64,000 nucleotides of DNA. It comes from Pedobacter sp. MC2016-24. GTDB taxonomy: Bacteria; Bacteroidota; Bacteroidia; Sphingobacteriales; Sphingobacteriaceae. The first letter of the stretch is position 1, and each line of letters starts with the position of its first letter. Below are positions 17,594 through 25,345 of this stretch, in pieces. Location: assembly GCF_015223055.1 (NCBI RefSeq), contig NZ_JADFBX010000007.1, forward strand, positions 62,001 to 126,000, written 5' to 3'. The position numbers and the translations under genes are program-made. The notes under the pieces were generated by a model. The model did no database searches. It was not told the DNA's origin and worked only from the letters and a program-made list of their open reading frames with translations.

Positions 17594-18477
17594 TGAGGAA
17601 TTTATTATTGGGATTGATTATCCCTTCCGTAGCTGCTTTGGCTTATTCAGGTCCTATTCCAAAAGCTATTGAAGCAATACAGGTTAGTCCGGGTGATTCG
17701 GTTTTTTTTAAAAATGAGGTAAAGCCAGATAAAAGCAAGCCTTGTTTTAACGGTGCTTATTATCGGAAAGCAGTATCGAGTAAAGATGTGTGGCTGGGCA
17801 TATCCGGTACCGTTATACTTCCCAGGATTACTTTTGATCAAACCAGACGGAATAAGCGAAATCCAGCTCAGTTTTTAGACAACCCGTCTGTTTACATGGG
17901 CGGGAATATGAATGAACAGGAAACGGATGTGGGACTGACCTGGGCTGTGATCAAAGATGAAGCCGGTAAAATTAGTTCAGAAAGAAAAGCCTTTCGTCCG
18001 TTTTTTAGAAGGACAGCTTTTGCTAAAACGGGGCAAAAGGATATCTGGCAGAATGCACCGGCTCAAAAGGAGTTTTATTGGTATCCTGGAGAAGAAGTTC
18101 AAATGTCGCTTCAGGTAATTGCAGAAGGCAAACTCAGGTTTGTTGTAGAAGGTGCTGGAAAACACTTTCAAGCTGATTTTGAAAGTGACGGGTACCATAT
18201 GAATGGTATTGGCGAGTTTAAACGCGTGAACGCGATTGATCAGGTTGGTAACGAGGGGAAGGCAGCTCAACCTACAGCAACCAAAGTGGAGGGGGCAACC
18301 TGGAAGAAAACAAATCTGTTCAGGTTACATCTTGGAAAAGTTATTCAAGTTCCCATGCATCAATACCGGTTTACCGATATGCGTTGTCCAGATGTGAAGT
18401 ATTTTAACATCAAAGCGGATAAAAAACAACAGGCGATAGGTGCAGAGACCATCAATATCTCTGGCGTCCCTAACTAA
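17590..18477 (+). CDS. exported protein of unknown function
   Basis: I do not recognise this family. The ATG at 17590 (4-bp overlap with the epimerase stop) or the adjacent one at 17593 starts a short hydrophobic signal peptide (L-L-L-G-L-I-I-P-S-V-A-A-L-A-Y-S). The mature protein of about 275 residues appears beta-rich with many aromatic residues. It has a central N-P-S-V-Y-M-G-G-N-M-N-E-Q-E-T-D-V-G-L-T-W segment and F-Y-W-Y-P-G-E-E-V near residue 165, which suggests a concanavalin-like or other sugar-binding sandwich. No catalytic signature is obvious. It is the last gene of the operon; an 11-bp inverted repeat ending in a T run follows 28 bp after the stop. Confidence 0.6.
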   Translation: MMRNLLLGLIIPSVAALAYSGPIPKAIEAIQVSPGDSVFFKNEVKPDKSKPCFNGAYYRKAVSSKDVWLGISGTVILPRITFDQTRRNKRNPAQFLDNPSVYMGGNMNEQETDVGLTWAVIKDEAGKISSERKAFRPFFRRTAFAKTGQKDIWQNAPAQKEFYWYPGEEVQMSLQVIAEGKLRFVVEGAGKHFQADFESDGYHMNGIGEFKRVNAIDQVGNEGKAAQPTATKVEGATWKKTNLFRLHLGKVIQVPMHQYRFTDMRCPDVKYFNIKADKKQQAIGAETINISGVPN

Positions 18478-18504
18478 ACCCCGCTAATGCATTTGTGTTT
18501 TAGA

Positions 18505-18542
18505 AAAAAATTACCTGCTCAACATTTATCTGGTAATTTTTT
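18505..18542 (+). terminator. intrinsic terminator after the 1142-18477 operon
   Basis: A perfect 11-bp inverted repeat (AAAAAATTACC at 18505-18515 and its complement at 18532-18542) encloses a 16-nt loop and ends in a T run. It lies 28 bp after the last stop of the long operon and before the S46 peptidase promoter. The stem is A/T-rich, so efficiency may be moderate. Confidence 0.65.
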
Positions 18543-18657
18543 ACATTGCTCTTGCCGCCCTGCCTGGAAAAAAATCACCTGCTCAGAGGAAGCCTAGGCG
18601 CTTTTGCCCTTCCGCAACAGATGCCAGACTCCAAAGAGAATGGTTATTTTTTATTAT

Positions 18658-18665
18658 TATATTTG
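18658..18665 (+). promoter_or_regulatory. -7 box of S46 peptidase promoter
   Basis: The octamer TATATTTG fits the Bacteroidota -7 consensus TAnnTTTG exactly and lies 28 bp before the ATG at 18694. I cannot see a good -33 TTTG partner at the usual distance, so this is a candidate only. Confidence 0.4.
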
Positions 18666-18693
18666 ACGCCAACACTAACTAATATATTATCAT

Positions 18694-20895
18694 ATGAAAA
18701 GAACAGTTTACTTGCTGTTGTGCGTAATGTTACTGTCTTTTGCCAATGCGGTAAAAGCTGATGAAGGGATGTGGATCCCTATGCTGATAGGTAAAAACTA
18801 TGAGCAGATGAAAAAACAAGGTTTCAAGCTTACTGCTAAAGATCTTTACAACGCCAATGGTTCAAGCTTAAAAGATGCTATCGTTCATTTTGGTGGCTTC
18901 TGTACTGGAGAGATCGTCTCTGACAAAGGTTTGATCTTCACCAATCACCATTGTGGTTACGATGCAATTGCTTCAAATTCCACGCCTCAAAATAACATCC
19001 TTGACAATGGTTTTTATGCGAAGAACTATGGCGAAGAAAAACCAATCAGTGGATTGTTTGTTCGTTTCCTGCAAAGGATGGAAGATGTTACTGCAAAAGT
19101 TGATGCAGCAACCAAAGGTTTAAGCGGTGCTGCTAAAGATGCTAAAATGACCGAGATATTCAATGAAATTGCTAAAGCTGCAACTACAGGTCCGACAATT
19201 GAGGCGAATGTAAAGGATTTTTATAAATCGAACCAGTTTATCCTGTTTGTATACGAACGTTTTGATGATGTTCGTTTGGTGGGTACACCGCCGCAAAATA
19301 TTGGTAAATTTGGTGGTGATACTGACAACTGGGAATGGCCACGTCAGACCGGTGACTTCTCTGTGTTCCGTGTATATTCATCAACAGGCAACCAGCCTGC
19401 GAACTATAACGTTCAGAATGTGCCTTACAAACCAAAGAAATTCCTTCCGGTTTCAATCAAAGGAGTTAAAAATGGCGACTTCTCGATGATTTATGGTTAT
19501 CCTGGTCGTACAGACAGGTACCTGACTTCTTACGGAGTTGATCTGGCAACGCAAAAGGTGAGTCCGACTATCGTGAAGTTGCGTGACATTCGCTTAAAAG
19601 CCTGGAAAGCAGAGATGGATAAAGACGTGAGTCTGCGTTTAAAACTTTCTTCCAAATATGCGCAAATCGCCAATTACTGGAAATATTTTATCGGTCAGAC
19701 TGAGCAATTGAAACGTCTGAAAGTTGCCGAATCAAAAAGAACAGAAGAGAAAGCCTTTACACAATGGGCTGCTCAAAAAACTGAGTTTGCTGGTTTAATG
19801 GAGCAATATGATCAGATTTATAAAGACATTGATCCGATTTCTGTACAACGTACTTACATCAATGAAGGTTTCCAGGCTTCACAATGGGCTGCCAATGCAG
19901 GTCCATTAGGTAAGGCTTTGATCGCGGTTTCCAAGAAAAAAGATGATGCCGCTTATGTGCAACAGGTTCAGGGTAATATAAACGCTGCACTTGCTGCTTA
20001 CGAAGAGACTTATACTGAAACGGCAGACAAAAAAATCTTCTCTCAGATACTGGCTTCTTTTTATAAAGACGTTCCGGTAAAATCCCAGCCGAAATTTTTC
20101 GCAGAAATTGCAGAGAAATATTGGAGTGGCAGCCCGGAGGCTACTTTTGATAAATATGCCAATTACCTATGGGAAAACAGTAACTTTATCAAACCGGAGA
20201 AATTGAAAGCATTTGTGGCTTCAAATCCTTCGGCAGAGGCGATCGCAAAAGATCCAGGATATCAGTATGCTTTAAATATCATTCCTGCAGAATACATCAA
20301 AGCCAATTTTGGGTCTGTAGTAGCAGATTTTGAAAAGAAAAAAGCAGAACTGGATCATTCTTACCTGAAGGCTATTTTGGAAAAAAATGCTGGAAAGATC
20401 ATGTATCCCGATGCCAATTCTACCATGCGTTTAAGTTATGGTAATGTGCAGGATTATTCTCCAAAAGATGGTATGGTGTATAAAACGACCACCACTATTG
20501 ATGGGGTAATGCAAAAATATATTCCTGGCGATAGCGAGTTTGATTTGCCAGCTAACCTGATCGAAAACTACAATAAAAAGAACTTTGGTCAGTATGGTAA
20601 CGATGGTACACTAACCGTAGGATTTATTACCAACAATGACATTACCGGCGGTAACTCAGGCTCACCTGTGATCAATGGCAATGGCGAATTGATTGGTTTA
20701 GCTTTTGATGGTAATTGGGAAGCCATGAGTGGTGATATTGCTTTCGATAAGAAGTTTAAACGTACCATTTGTGTGGATGTACGCTATGTATTGTGGTGTA
20801 TTGACGTTTTGGGTGGTGCTAAAAACATCATTGATGAGCTTGACATCAGAAAAGCGGGAGTTGAACCTGTTAAAAAAGTGAAAGCGAAGAAATAG
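18694..20895 (+). CDS. S46 family dipeptidyl-peptidase (DPP7-type)
   Basis: This is a periplasmic serine dipeptidyl-peptidase of family S46, which removes dipeptides from oligopeptide N-termini for amino-acid nutrition. The signal peptide ends near residue 23 (V-K-A). The catalytic His lies in T-N-H-H-C-G-Y (His85) and the catalytic Ser in G-G-N-S-G-S-P (Ser655). Residue 673, in F-D-G-N-W-E, is Gly; in this family Gly here goes with DPP7-like preference for hydrophobic or aliphatic P1, while Arg marks the Asp/Glu-specific DPP11. The 733-residue length is normal. It stands alone between two terminators and is probably unrelated to the glycan operons except through nutrient scavenging. Confidence 0.92.
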   Translation: MKRTVYLLLCVMLLSFANAVKADEGMWIPMLIGKNYEQMKKQGFKLTAKDLYNANGSSLKDAIVHFGGFCTGEIVSDKGLIFTNHHCGYDAIASNSTPQNNILDNGFYAKNYGEEKPISGLFVRFLQRMEDVTAKVDAATKGLSGAAKDAKMTEIFNEIAKAATTGPTIEANVKDFYKSNQFILFVYERFDDVRLVGTPPQNIGKFGGDTDNWEWPRQTGDFSVFRVYSSTGNQPANYNVQNVPYKPKKFLPVSIKGVKNGDFSMIYGYPGRTDRYLTSYGVDLATQKVSPTIVKLRDIRLKAWKAEMDKDVSLRLKLSSKYAQIANYWKYFIGQTEQLKRLKVAESKRTEEKAFTQWAAQKTEFAGLMEQYDQIYKDIDPISVQRTYINEGFQASQWAANAGPLGKALIAVSKKKDDAAYVQQVQGNINAALAAYEETYTETADKKIFSQILASFYKDVPVKSQPKFFAEIAEKYWSGSPEATFDKYANYLWENSNFIKPEKLKAFVASNPSAEAIAKDPGYQYALNIIPAEYIKANFGSVVADFEKKKAELDHSYLKAILEKNAGKIMYPDANSTMRLSYGNVQDYSPKDGMVYKTTTTIDGVMQKYIPGDSEFDLPANLIENYNKKNFGQYGNDGTLTVGFITNNDITGGNSGSPVINGNGELIGLAFDGNWEAMSGDIAFDKKFKRTICVDVRYVLWCIDVLGGAKNIIDELDIRKAGVEPVKKVKAKK

Positions 20896-20978
20896 TCCAG
20901 ATATTGTTGGAAAATAACCGGTAACTTAACACAGTTCTCGTGCAGAATACGCGTAAGTAATGAAGCATGACAGGTATG

Positions 20979-21009
20979 AAAAGAGGATGATCATAATCAT
21001 CCTCTTTTT
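20979..21009 (+). terminator. strong intrinsic terminator after S46 peptidase
   Basis: A perfect 13-bp stem (20979-20991 with 20996-21008) with a 4-nt loop (CATA) runs straight into a T run. The left arm starts with an A run, so it could also act in the other direction. It lies 84 bp after the S46 stop. Confidence 0.9.
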
Positions 21010-21045
21010 GCGTTTTTAAAGCGATTAATTTTCTTATTTTTGGTT

Positions 21046-21078
21046 CTATTAATCATTTGTTAAACATTTATTAATAAT
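21046..21078 (+). promoter_or_regulatory. copy of conserved 33-bp element (looser), upstream of ROK operon
   Basis: TATTAAT, ATTT, TTA, CATT and ATTAAT blocks match the strong copies position by position (24 of 33 identical to the 24816 copy). The three 11-bp-spaced repeats read TTAATC, TTAAA and TTAATA. A perfect -7 box starts 6 bp after its end. Confidence 0.5.
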
Positions 21079-21084
21079 CCATTT

Positions 21085-21092
21085 TAAGTTTG
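21085..21092 (+). promoter_or_regulatory. -7 box of ROK/kelch-regulator operon
   Basis: TAAGTTTG matches TAnnTTTG fully. It follows the 33-bp element by 6 bp, so the element would cover the region just upstream of -7, including -33. An A-rich CCAACCAAAT leader follows. Confidence 0.55.
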
Positions 21093-21127
21093 AACTGTAA
21101 TCACCAACCAAATAGAAATTAAAATAT

Positions 21128-21205
21128 ATGCTCGAAGTAATACCCGTTACGCAATCGATTGACTACAGGCTTGTGCCAGCTTCGTCACAAATGAAATCTA
21201 AATGA
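21128..21205 (+). CDS. possible 25-aa leader peptide overlapping the ROK start
   Basis: A 25-codon frame (starting M-L-E-V-I-P-V-T) follows the A-rich CCAACCAAATAG leader typical of translated starts in this window. It stops at 21203-21205, overlapping the ATG at 21202 by 4 bp. I recognise no family. It may be a leader that couples translation to the kinase, or simply chance. Confidence 0.25.
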   Translation: MLEVIPVTQSIDYRLVPASSQMKSK

Positions 21206-22074
21206 CAAATACTATGGAGAAAATTATTTTAAGCGCTGATATCGGCGGATCACACATCACTGCCGCACTTATAGATCTGGAAAAAAAACAAGAAGTCAAA
21301 GATTCATGGTCAAGATCAAAATTGGATTCTCAAGCTAGTGCAGCAGATATCATTGAAGCCTGGGCCCAAACTTTAGAGAATTCCTGTAAAGGTTATGACA
21401 TGACTTCGCTTAAAGTCAATATAGCCATGCCGGGACCTATGAATTATGGTAAAGGAATCAGTAAAATTAAAGACCAGGGTAAATATGAGGCACTCTATAA
21501 CTTGAATATTAAGGCGCTGCTGGCGAACCGCCTCGGCATAAAGCCCTCTGCCATCCATTTTATAAATGATGCGGCATGCTTTTTAAGAGGTGAAGTTTTT
21601 AGCGGAAGTCTGGAAGGTTATGATCACGCTATAGGTTTAACATTAGGGACAGGCCTTGGTACATCCTACCTGGTGAATGGTAAGGCCGTTGATTCCGGCT
21701 TATGGTGTATGCCTTTTTTAAAAGGTATAGCAGAAGATTACATTTCTACGCGATGGTTCATCAACCGCTTTGCGGAATTGAGTGGGATAACGATCAAAGA
21801 CGTTAAAGATCTGATTGATAACCACGCCGGTACCCCTCATTTTAATGCTGTATTTTCCGAATTCAGTTTAAATCTGGCTAATTTTATCCATAAGTTTATT
21901 CGCAAGAAAATGCCTTTGGCAGTAGTTTTAGGCGGTAACATTGCCCATGCTGACGCACATTTTATAGAAAATACCAGAAGACACCTGGCTACACTTATGG
22001 GATATAGCCTACCCATAAAAAAATCTGTTTTGGGAGAGAAAGCCGCTTTATTGGGGGCAGGGTCGGCGAATTAA
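21202..22074 (+). CDS. ROK family sugar kinase
   Basis: This is a cytoplasmic ATP-dependent sugar kinase of the ROK family, probably acting on glucose, GlcNAc or ManNAc. The N-terminal phosphate motif is A-D-I-G-G-S-H-I-T-A-A (about residues 9-20), the catalytic Asp is in F-I-N-D-A-A-C (near 120), and the sugar-binding G-L-T-L-G-T-G-L-G-T-S follows near 146. The Cys-rich zinc motif of classical ROK proteins is missing; in its place is W-C-M-P-F-L-K-G, as in the shorter Bacteroidota ROK kinases. The start is 21202 or the ATG at 21214; the second sits closer to the conserved core. It would phosphorylate the HexNAc product of the epimerase at 16433. The membrane regulator gene follows 50 bp later. 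Confidence 0.85.
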   Translation: MTNTMEKIILSADIGGSHITAALIDLEKKQEVKDSWSRSKLDSQASAADIIEAWAQTLENSCKGYDMTSLKVNIAMPGPMNYGKGISKIKDQGKYEALYNLNIKALLANRLGIKPSAIHFINDAACFLRGEVFSGSLEGYDHAIGLTLGTGLGTSYLVNGKAVDSGLWCMPFLKGIAEDYISTRWFINRFAELSGITIKDVKDLIDNHAGTPHFNAVFSEFSLNLANFIHKFIRKKMPLAVVLGGNIAHADAHFIENTRRHLATLMGYSLPIKKSVLGEKAALLGAGSAN

Positions 22075-22124
22075 AATATCTCTGTTAATCTAAACAGATA
22101 TATATTATATTCGTAATCCCAACT

Positions 22125-24677
22125 ATGAGAACCAAATACCTGCTATTCACTTTATCCGTTTTATTTGCCTTCTTTGTTAACAAAGGCTTTTCGCAATCCT
22201 ATGGTCTTGGTTTTTATAGTCATGAAGTGGTCCAGGATCAGCGAACCGGACTGGATTTAAGTCCGGGTAAAACCTTATGCTTCAGTTCTAGTTTTGAACT
22301 GACATTTGACCTCAGTTTTATGCCTAACCGCGATGATTATTTCGGTTACATTCTTCGTTTTGTAGATAACAACAATGAAAACATAGATCTGATTTACGAT
22401 AAGGATCCAAAGGAGCAGAATCATTTTAAACTCATTATTGGCGATAAGTTTTCTAAAATCGCTTTCAACATTCCTGCTGAGCTTTTATACAGCTCCTGGA
22501 ATACAGTAAAGTTTAAATTTGACTACGAAAAGCAGGTCTTACAGCTTTCTTATGGTAAATTCTCTTCAACAAGCAGCTTAGCGCTTAAAACGAGTGACTG
22601 TTTCAAAATACTTTTTGGGGCGAATGAATATTTAGGATTCAAAACTACGGACGTGCCTCCTATGAAAATCCGGAATGTTAAGATCTCTGAAAAAGACAAT
22701 ACTAAATATAGCTGGCCACTGGATGAATATGACGGTGCTGCAGTAACTGAAATGATGGGGAATAAAGCTGCTACTGTAGTCAATCCCCTATGGGTGAAAA
22801 AATTACATCATGAATGGCAATTGCTCCAGCGTTTCTCTGTAAAAGGTGCTGCAAGTATTGCTTTTGATGAAAAAAATGAAGTGGTAAACGTAGTCAGTTC
22901 AGATTCTTTATATAAGTACAGCGTGAGATCAGGCAAGCTGGCATCGGTTGGTTATTTGTCGGGCCCTCAGAATCTGATGCGTGGTAACCAATCCTTATTT
23001 GATGAGCGGAATAATCGCTTAATGAATGTATATATTGATCAGAAGATCGTCAGCATATTTGATACCGTTGATAAAAAATGGACGCATAATTTTAGTCTGA
23101 ATACCCCAATTACTGATTTTTGGCAGTATAATAAATTTTATTCTGCAGCAGATTCATCTTTATACCTAATTGGCGGATATGGGCATTTCTTTTATAAAAA
23201 TCAGGTTCAACGCTATCATTTTCCGACAAAAACCTGGCAAATCGTAAAAGTATCAGGCAGCACCTTTACGCCAAGATACCTTGCAGCTTTGGGTAGTACA
23301 GCCGGGGGCGCTTATGTTTTAGGTGGTTATGGAAGTTCTACCGGACAGCAAATGTTAAATCCACGGAATTTATATGATTTGCTTTATTTTGATGTTAAAA
23401 GTAAATCCTTCAGGAAAATATATGAACTGAAAATCGCAGGTGAACATTTCGTATTTGCCAATTCATTGGTTATCGACGAGAAAACCAATAGCTATTATGC
23501 ACTTACATTTCCTAAGCATAAGTATAAATCGCATTTGCAATTGATTCGCGGTTCGTTACTAAAACCAGAATACCAGCTTTTTGGGAGTCCCATTCCTTTT
23601 GTATTTCATGACATCAACTCTTTTGCTGATCTTTTCTACTGTGAGAAAAGCAAAAAGTTTATCGCCGTAGCTTTATTCAGGGATGAAACAGATCATACCA
23701 ATGTTCAAGTTTATTCCCTGTCCAGTCCGCCGATTAATGCGGATCCAAAGCTTAACCTTGGTTCAAATAAAAGTATTTACCTGTTTGTTTCCATCGCATT
23801 GCTGGCTATTGCCGCCTTAGGTCTGGTTTACTTTAGAAGAAGAAAAGCTGTTCCAAAAGCTGAGGCATTGCTGGCAGAAGTTGCTACAGAAGCCGTTGTA
23901 AATACTGCTCCGCCCCAGGTTTCATCTAAACATGTTGTTAAAGCGTTTAAATCTTCCATTTTCCTTTTTGGGGATATGCAGGTTTTTGATAAAGAAGGCC
24001 GGGAAATAACGAAACAATTTACGCCATTAATCAAAGAGCTTTTTCTGATTATATTGTTGTATACGATCAGATGGGAACGGGGAATCAGTTCTGAAAAACT
24101 TAAGGAACTGCTGTGGTTTGATAAATCGGAAGAGAGTGCCCGAAATAACAGGTCTGTGAATATTGCAAAATTGAAAAGTATCCTGGAGAAATTAGACCAT
24201 TGTATGGTTTCAAAAGAAACCGGCTACTGGAAAATCAATTGTGATTTTGAACATACTTATGTGGATTATTACCATTGTTTTGCGACAATAAAAGACCGGA
24301 ATAAACCAGATAAAGATAAAGTAGCTGAATTGGCAGAGATCATTAAGCGCGGTGCATTTTTACCTAATGCCAATTATGAATGGATGGATCAGTTCAAGGC
24401 GGAAATCTCGAATGAGATCATTGATACTTATCTTCATTTTGCGCATTCCATTGTCATTGCTGATGATCCGGACCGGCTCATCGAACTGGCCAATTATATC
24501 TTCTATTTTGACCCGATCAATGAAGAAGCCATGAGCATCACCTGTAAGGCGCTGGTACATTTGGGTAAGCATTCCCAGGCAAAAAATACCTATGAGAATT
24601 TTTGTAAAGAGTATAAGCTTTTATATGATGAAGAATTTGATAAAAGCTTTAATGATATTCTTTCTGATCAAACTTAG
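22125..24677 (+). CDS. membrane-spanning sensor/regulator: periplasmic LamG/kelch part, one TM helix, SARP-like DNA-binding domain with BTAD
   Basis: The 850-residue protein seems to be a one-component transmembrane regulator. A signal sequence (residues 1-24) precedes a concanavalin/LamG-like region (about 25-215) and a kelch-like propeller (about 225-470, with L-I-G-G-Y-G-H and V-L-G-G-Y-G-S). A single hydrophobic helix (about 550-568) ends in F-R-R-R-K, a positive-inside stop. The cytoplasmic part starts near 607 with F-L-F-G-D-M-Q-V-F-D, a winged-helix domain like OmpR/SARP activators (E-L-L-W-F-D, then R-S-V-N-I-A-K-L-K). A helical BTAD-like tail with D-P-I-N-E-E-A follows. The topology would let a periplasmic glycan signal reach DNA directly. 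The gene is 50 bp after the ROK gene and lies between glycan operons. The target genes are unknown; the 33-bp element is a candidate site. Confidence 0.8.
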   Translation: MRTKYLLFTLSVLFAFFVNKGFSQSYGLGFYSHEVVQDQRTGLDLSPGKTLCFSSSFELTFDLSFMPNRDDYFGYILRFVDNNNENIDLIYDKDPKEQNHFKLIIGDKFSKIAFNIPAELLYSSWNTVKFKFDYEKQVLQLSYGKFSSTSSLALKTSDCFKILFGANEYLGFKTTDVPPMKIRNVKISEKDNTKYSWPLDEYDGAAVTEMMGNKAATVVNPLWVKKLHHEWQLLQRFSVKGAASIAFDEKNEVVNVVSSDSLYKYSVRSGKLASVGYLSGPQNLMRGNQSLFDERNNRLMNVYIDQKIVSIFDTVDKKWTHNFSLNTPITDFWQYNKFYSAADSSLYLIGGYGHFFYKNQVQRYHFPTKTWQIVKVSGSTFTPRYLAALGSTAGGAYVLGGYGSSTGQQMLNPRNLYDLLYFDVKSKSFRKIYELKIAGEHFVFANSLVIDEKTNSYYALTFPKHKYKSHLQLIRGSLLKPEYQLFGSPIPFVFHDINSFADLFYCEKSKKFIAVALFRDETDHTNVQVYSLSSPPINADPKLNLGSNKSIYLFVSIALLAIAALGLVYFRRRKAVPKAEALLAEVATEAVVNTAPPQVSSKHVVKAFKSSIFLFGDMQVFDKEGREITKQFTPLIKELFLIILLYTIRWERGISSEKLKELLWFDKSEESARNNRSVNIAKLKSILEKLDHCMVSKETGYWKINCDFEHTYVDYYHCFATIKDRNKPDKDKVAELAEIIKRGAFLPNANYEWMDQFKAEISNEIIDTYLHFAHSIVIADDPDRLIELANYIFYFDPINEEAMSITCKALVHLGKHSQAKNTYENFCKEYKLLYDEEFDKSFNDILSDQT

Positions 24678-24815
24678 ATCTCCTGATTTTTTGATCTCTA
24701 TACTTTATGCCAAAGGTTATTTTGATTAAAAGCATGCAGGAGAAAAGATCAGTGCTGGCGTAGCAATTTATGTAACATTTGTAATTCAGTTACAATTAAT
24801 TGAGGAAATACGGTC

Positions 24816-24848
24816 TTATTAATGATTTATTATGCATTAATTAATCGG
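24816..24848 (+). promoter_or_regulatory. strong copy of conserved 33-bp element, upstream of 24944 operon
   Basis: Reference copy. Block TATTAATG occupies element positions 2-9, TTATTATG positions 12-19 and TTAATCGG positions 26-33. The repeats TTAATG, TTATG and TTAAT start at positions 4, 15 and 26, exactly 11 bp apart. The element ends 95 bp before the cytochrome c start. A near-consensus -7 box, TAATCTTG (24856-24863), follows after 7 bp. Confidence 0.75.
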
Positions 24849-24943
24849 AGATGCGTAATCTTGGTCTACAAACTAATCATGAACCAATTGCATTTGTAAA
24901 CTAGTACTAACCAAATAATAAACACAACTGAAACCAATTACTA

Positions 24944-25330
24944 ATGAAGATTTCTATGAAATGCATTTGTTGTATGGCTCTGCTCAGCCTTGCAACTTAT
25001 AGTTTCGGACAAACCGGAAAGAAAAAAACAAACCCTGTTAAAAAAGCGAGTCCTGCAACTGCATCTGCCGCAGATATTGAAGCTGGAAAAGCGCTCATCC
25101 AAAAAGCAGATTGCATGACCTGTCATAAACTGGATATCAAATTGGTAGGTCCTGCCTTTATGCAGGTGGCTGCAAAATATCCTGCAAACGACGCCAATTA
25201 CGCCTCGCTGGCGGCCAGGATCATAGCTGGAGGCAGCGGTGTATGGGGACAGATTCCCATGGCACCACATGCTACGTTATCTCCTGCTGATGCGAAAAAA
25301 ATGGCCAAGTATATTTTATCGCTTAAGTAA
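24944..25330 (+). CDS. class I cytochrome c, small, exported
   Basis: This is a periplasmic mono-haem cytochrome of 128 residues. The signal peptide ends near residue 22 (Y-S-F-G-Q). The haem motif C-M-T-C-H is at residues 57-61, and the Met of Q-I-P-M-A-P-H near residue 106 is the probable sixth ligand. The fold and length match the small c-type cytochromes encoded beside Bacteroidota sugar dehydrogenases. The start may be 24944 or the ATG at 24956. It is the first gene of the operon under the 33-bp element and the dehydrogenase-like gene begins 15 bp after its stop. It probably accepts electrons from that partner and passes them to the respiratory chain. Confidence 0.9.
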   Translation: MKISMKCICCMALLSLATYSFGQTGKKKTNPVKKASPATASAADIEAGKALIQKADCMTCHKLDIKLVGPAFMQVAAKYPANDANYASLAARIIAGGSGVWGQIPMAPHATLSPADAKKMAKYILSLK

Positions 25331-25345
25331 AACAGGAACCGAATT

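Larger units (their letters stand above)
20896..21201. other. gap between S46 gene and ROK operon
   Basis: The 306-bp gap holds the S46 terminator (20979-21009), a copy of the 33-bp element (21046-21078), a -7 box (21085-21092) and a 25-codon ORF (21128-21205) that runs into the ROK gene. Its other bases show no feature I can name. Confidence 0.6.

Noticed and set aside
24679..24743. TCTCCTG / CAGGAGA inverted repeat after the kelch/SARP regulator
   Set aside because: Loop of about 50 nt and no T tract; too weak to call a terminator.
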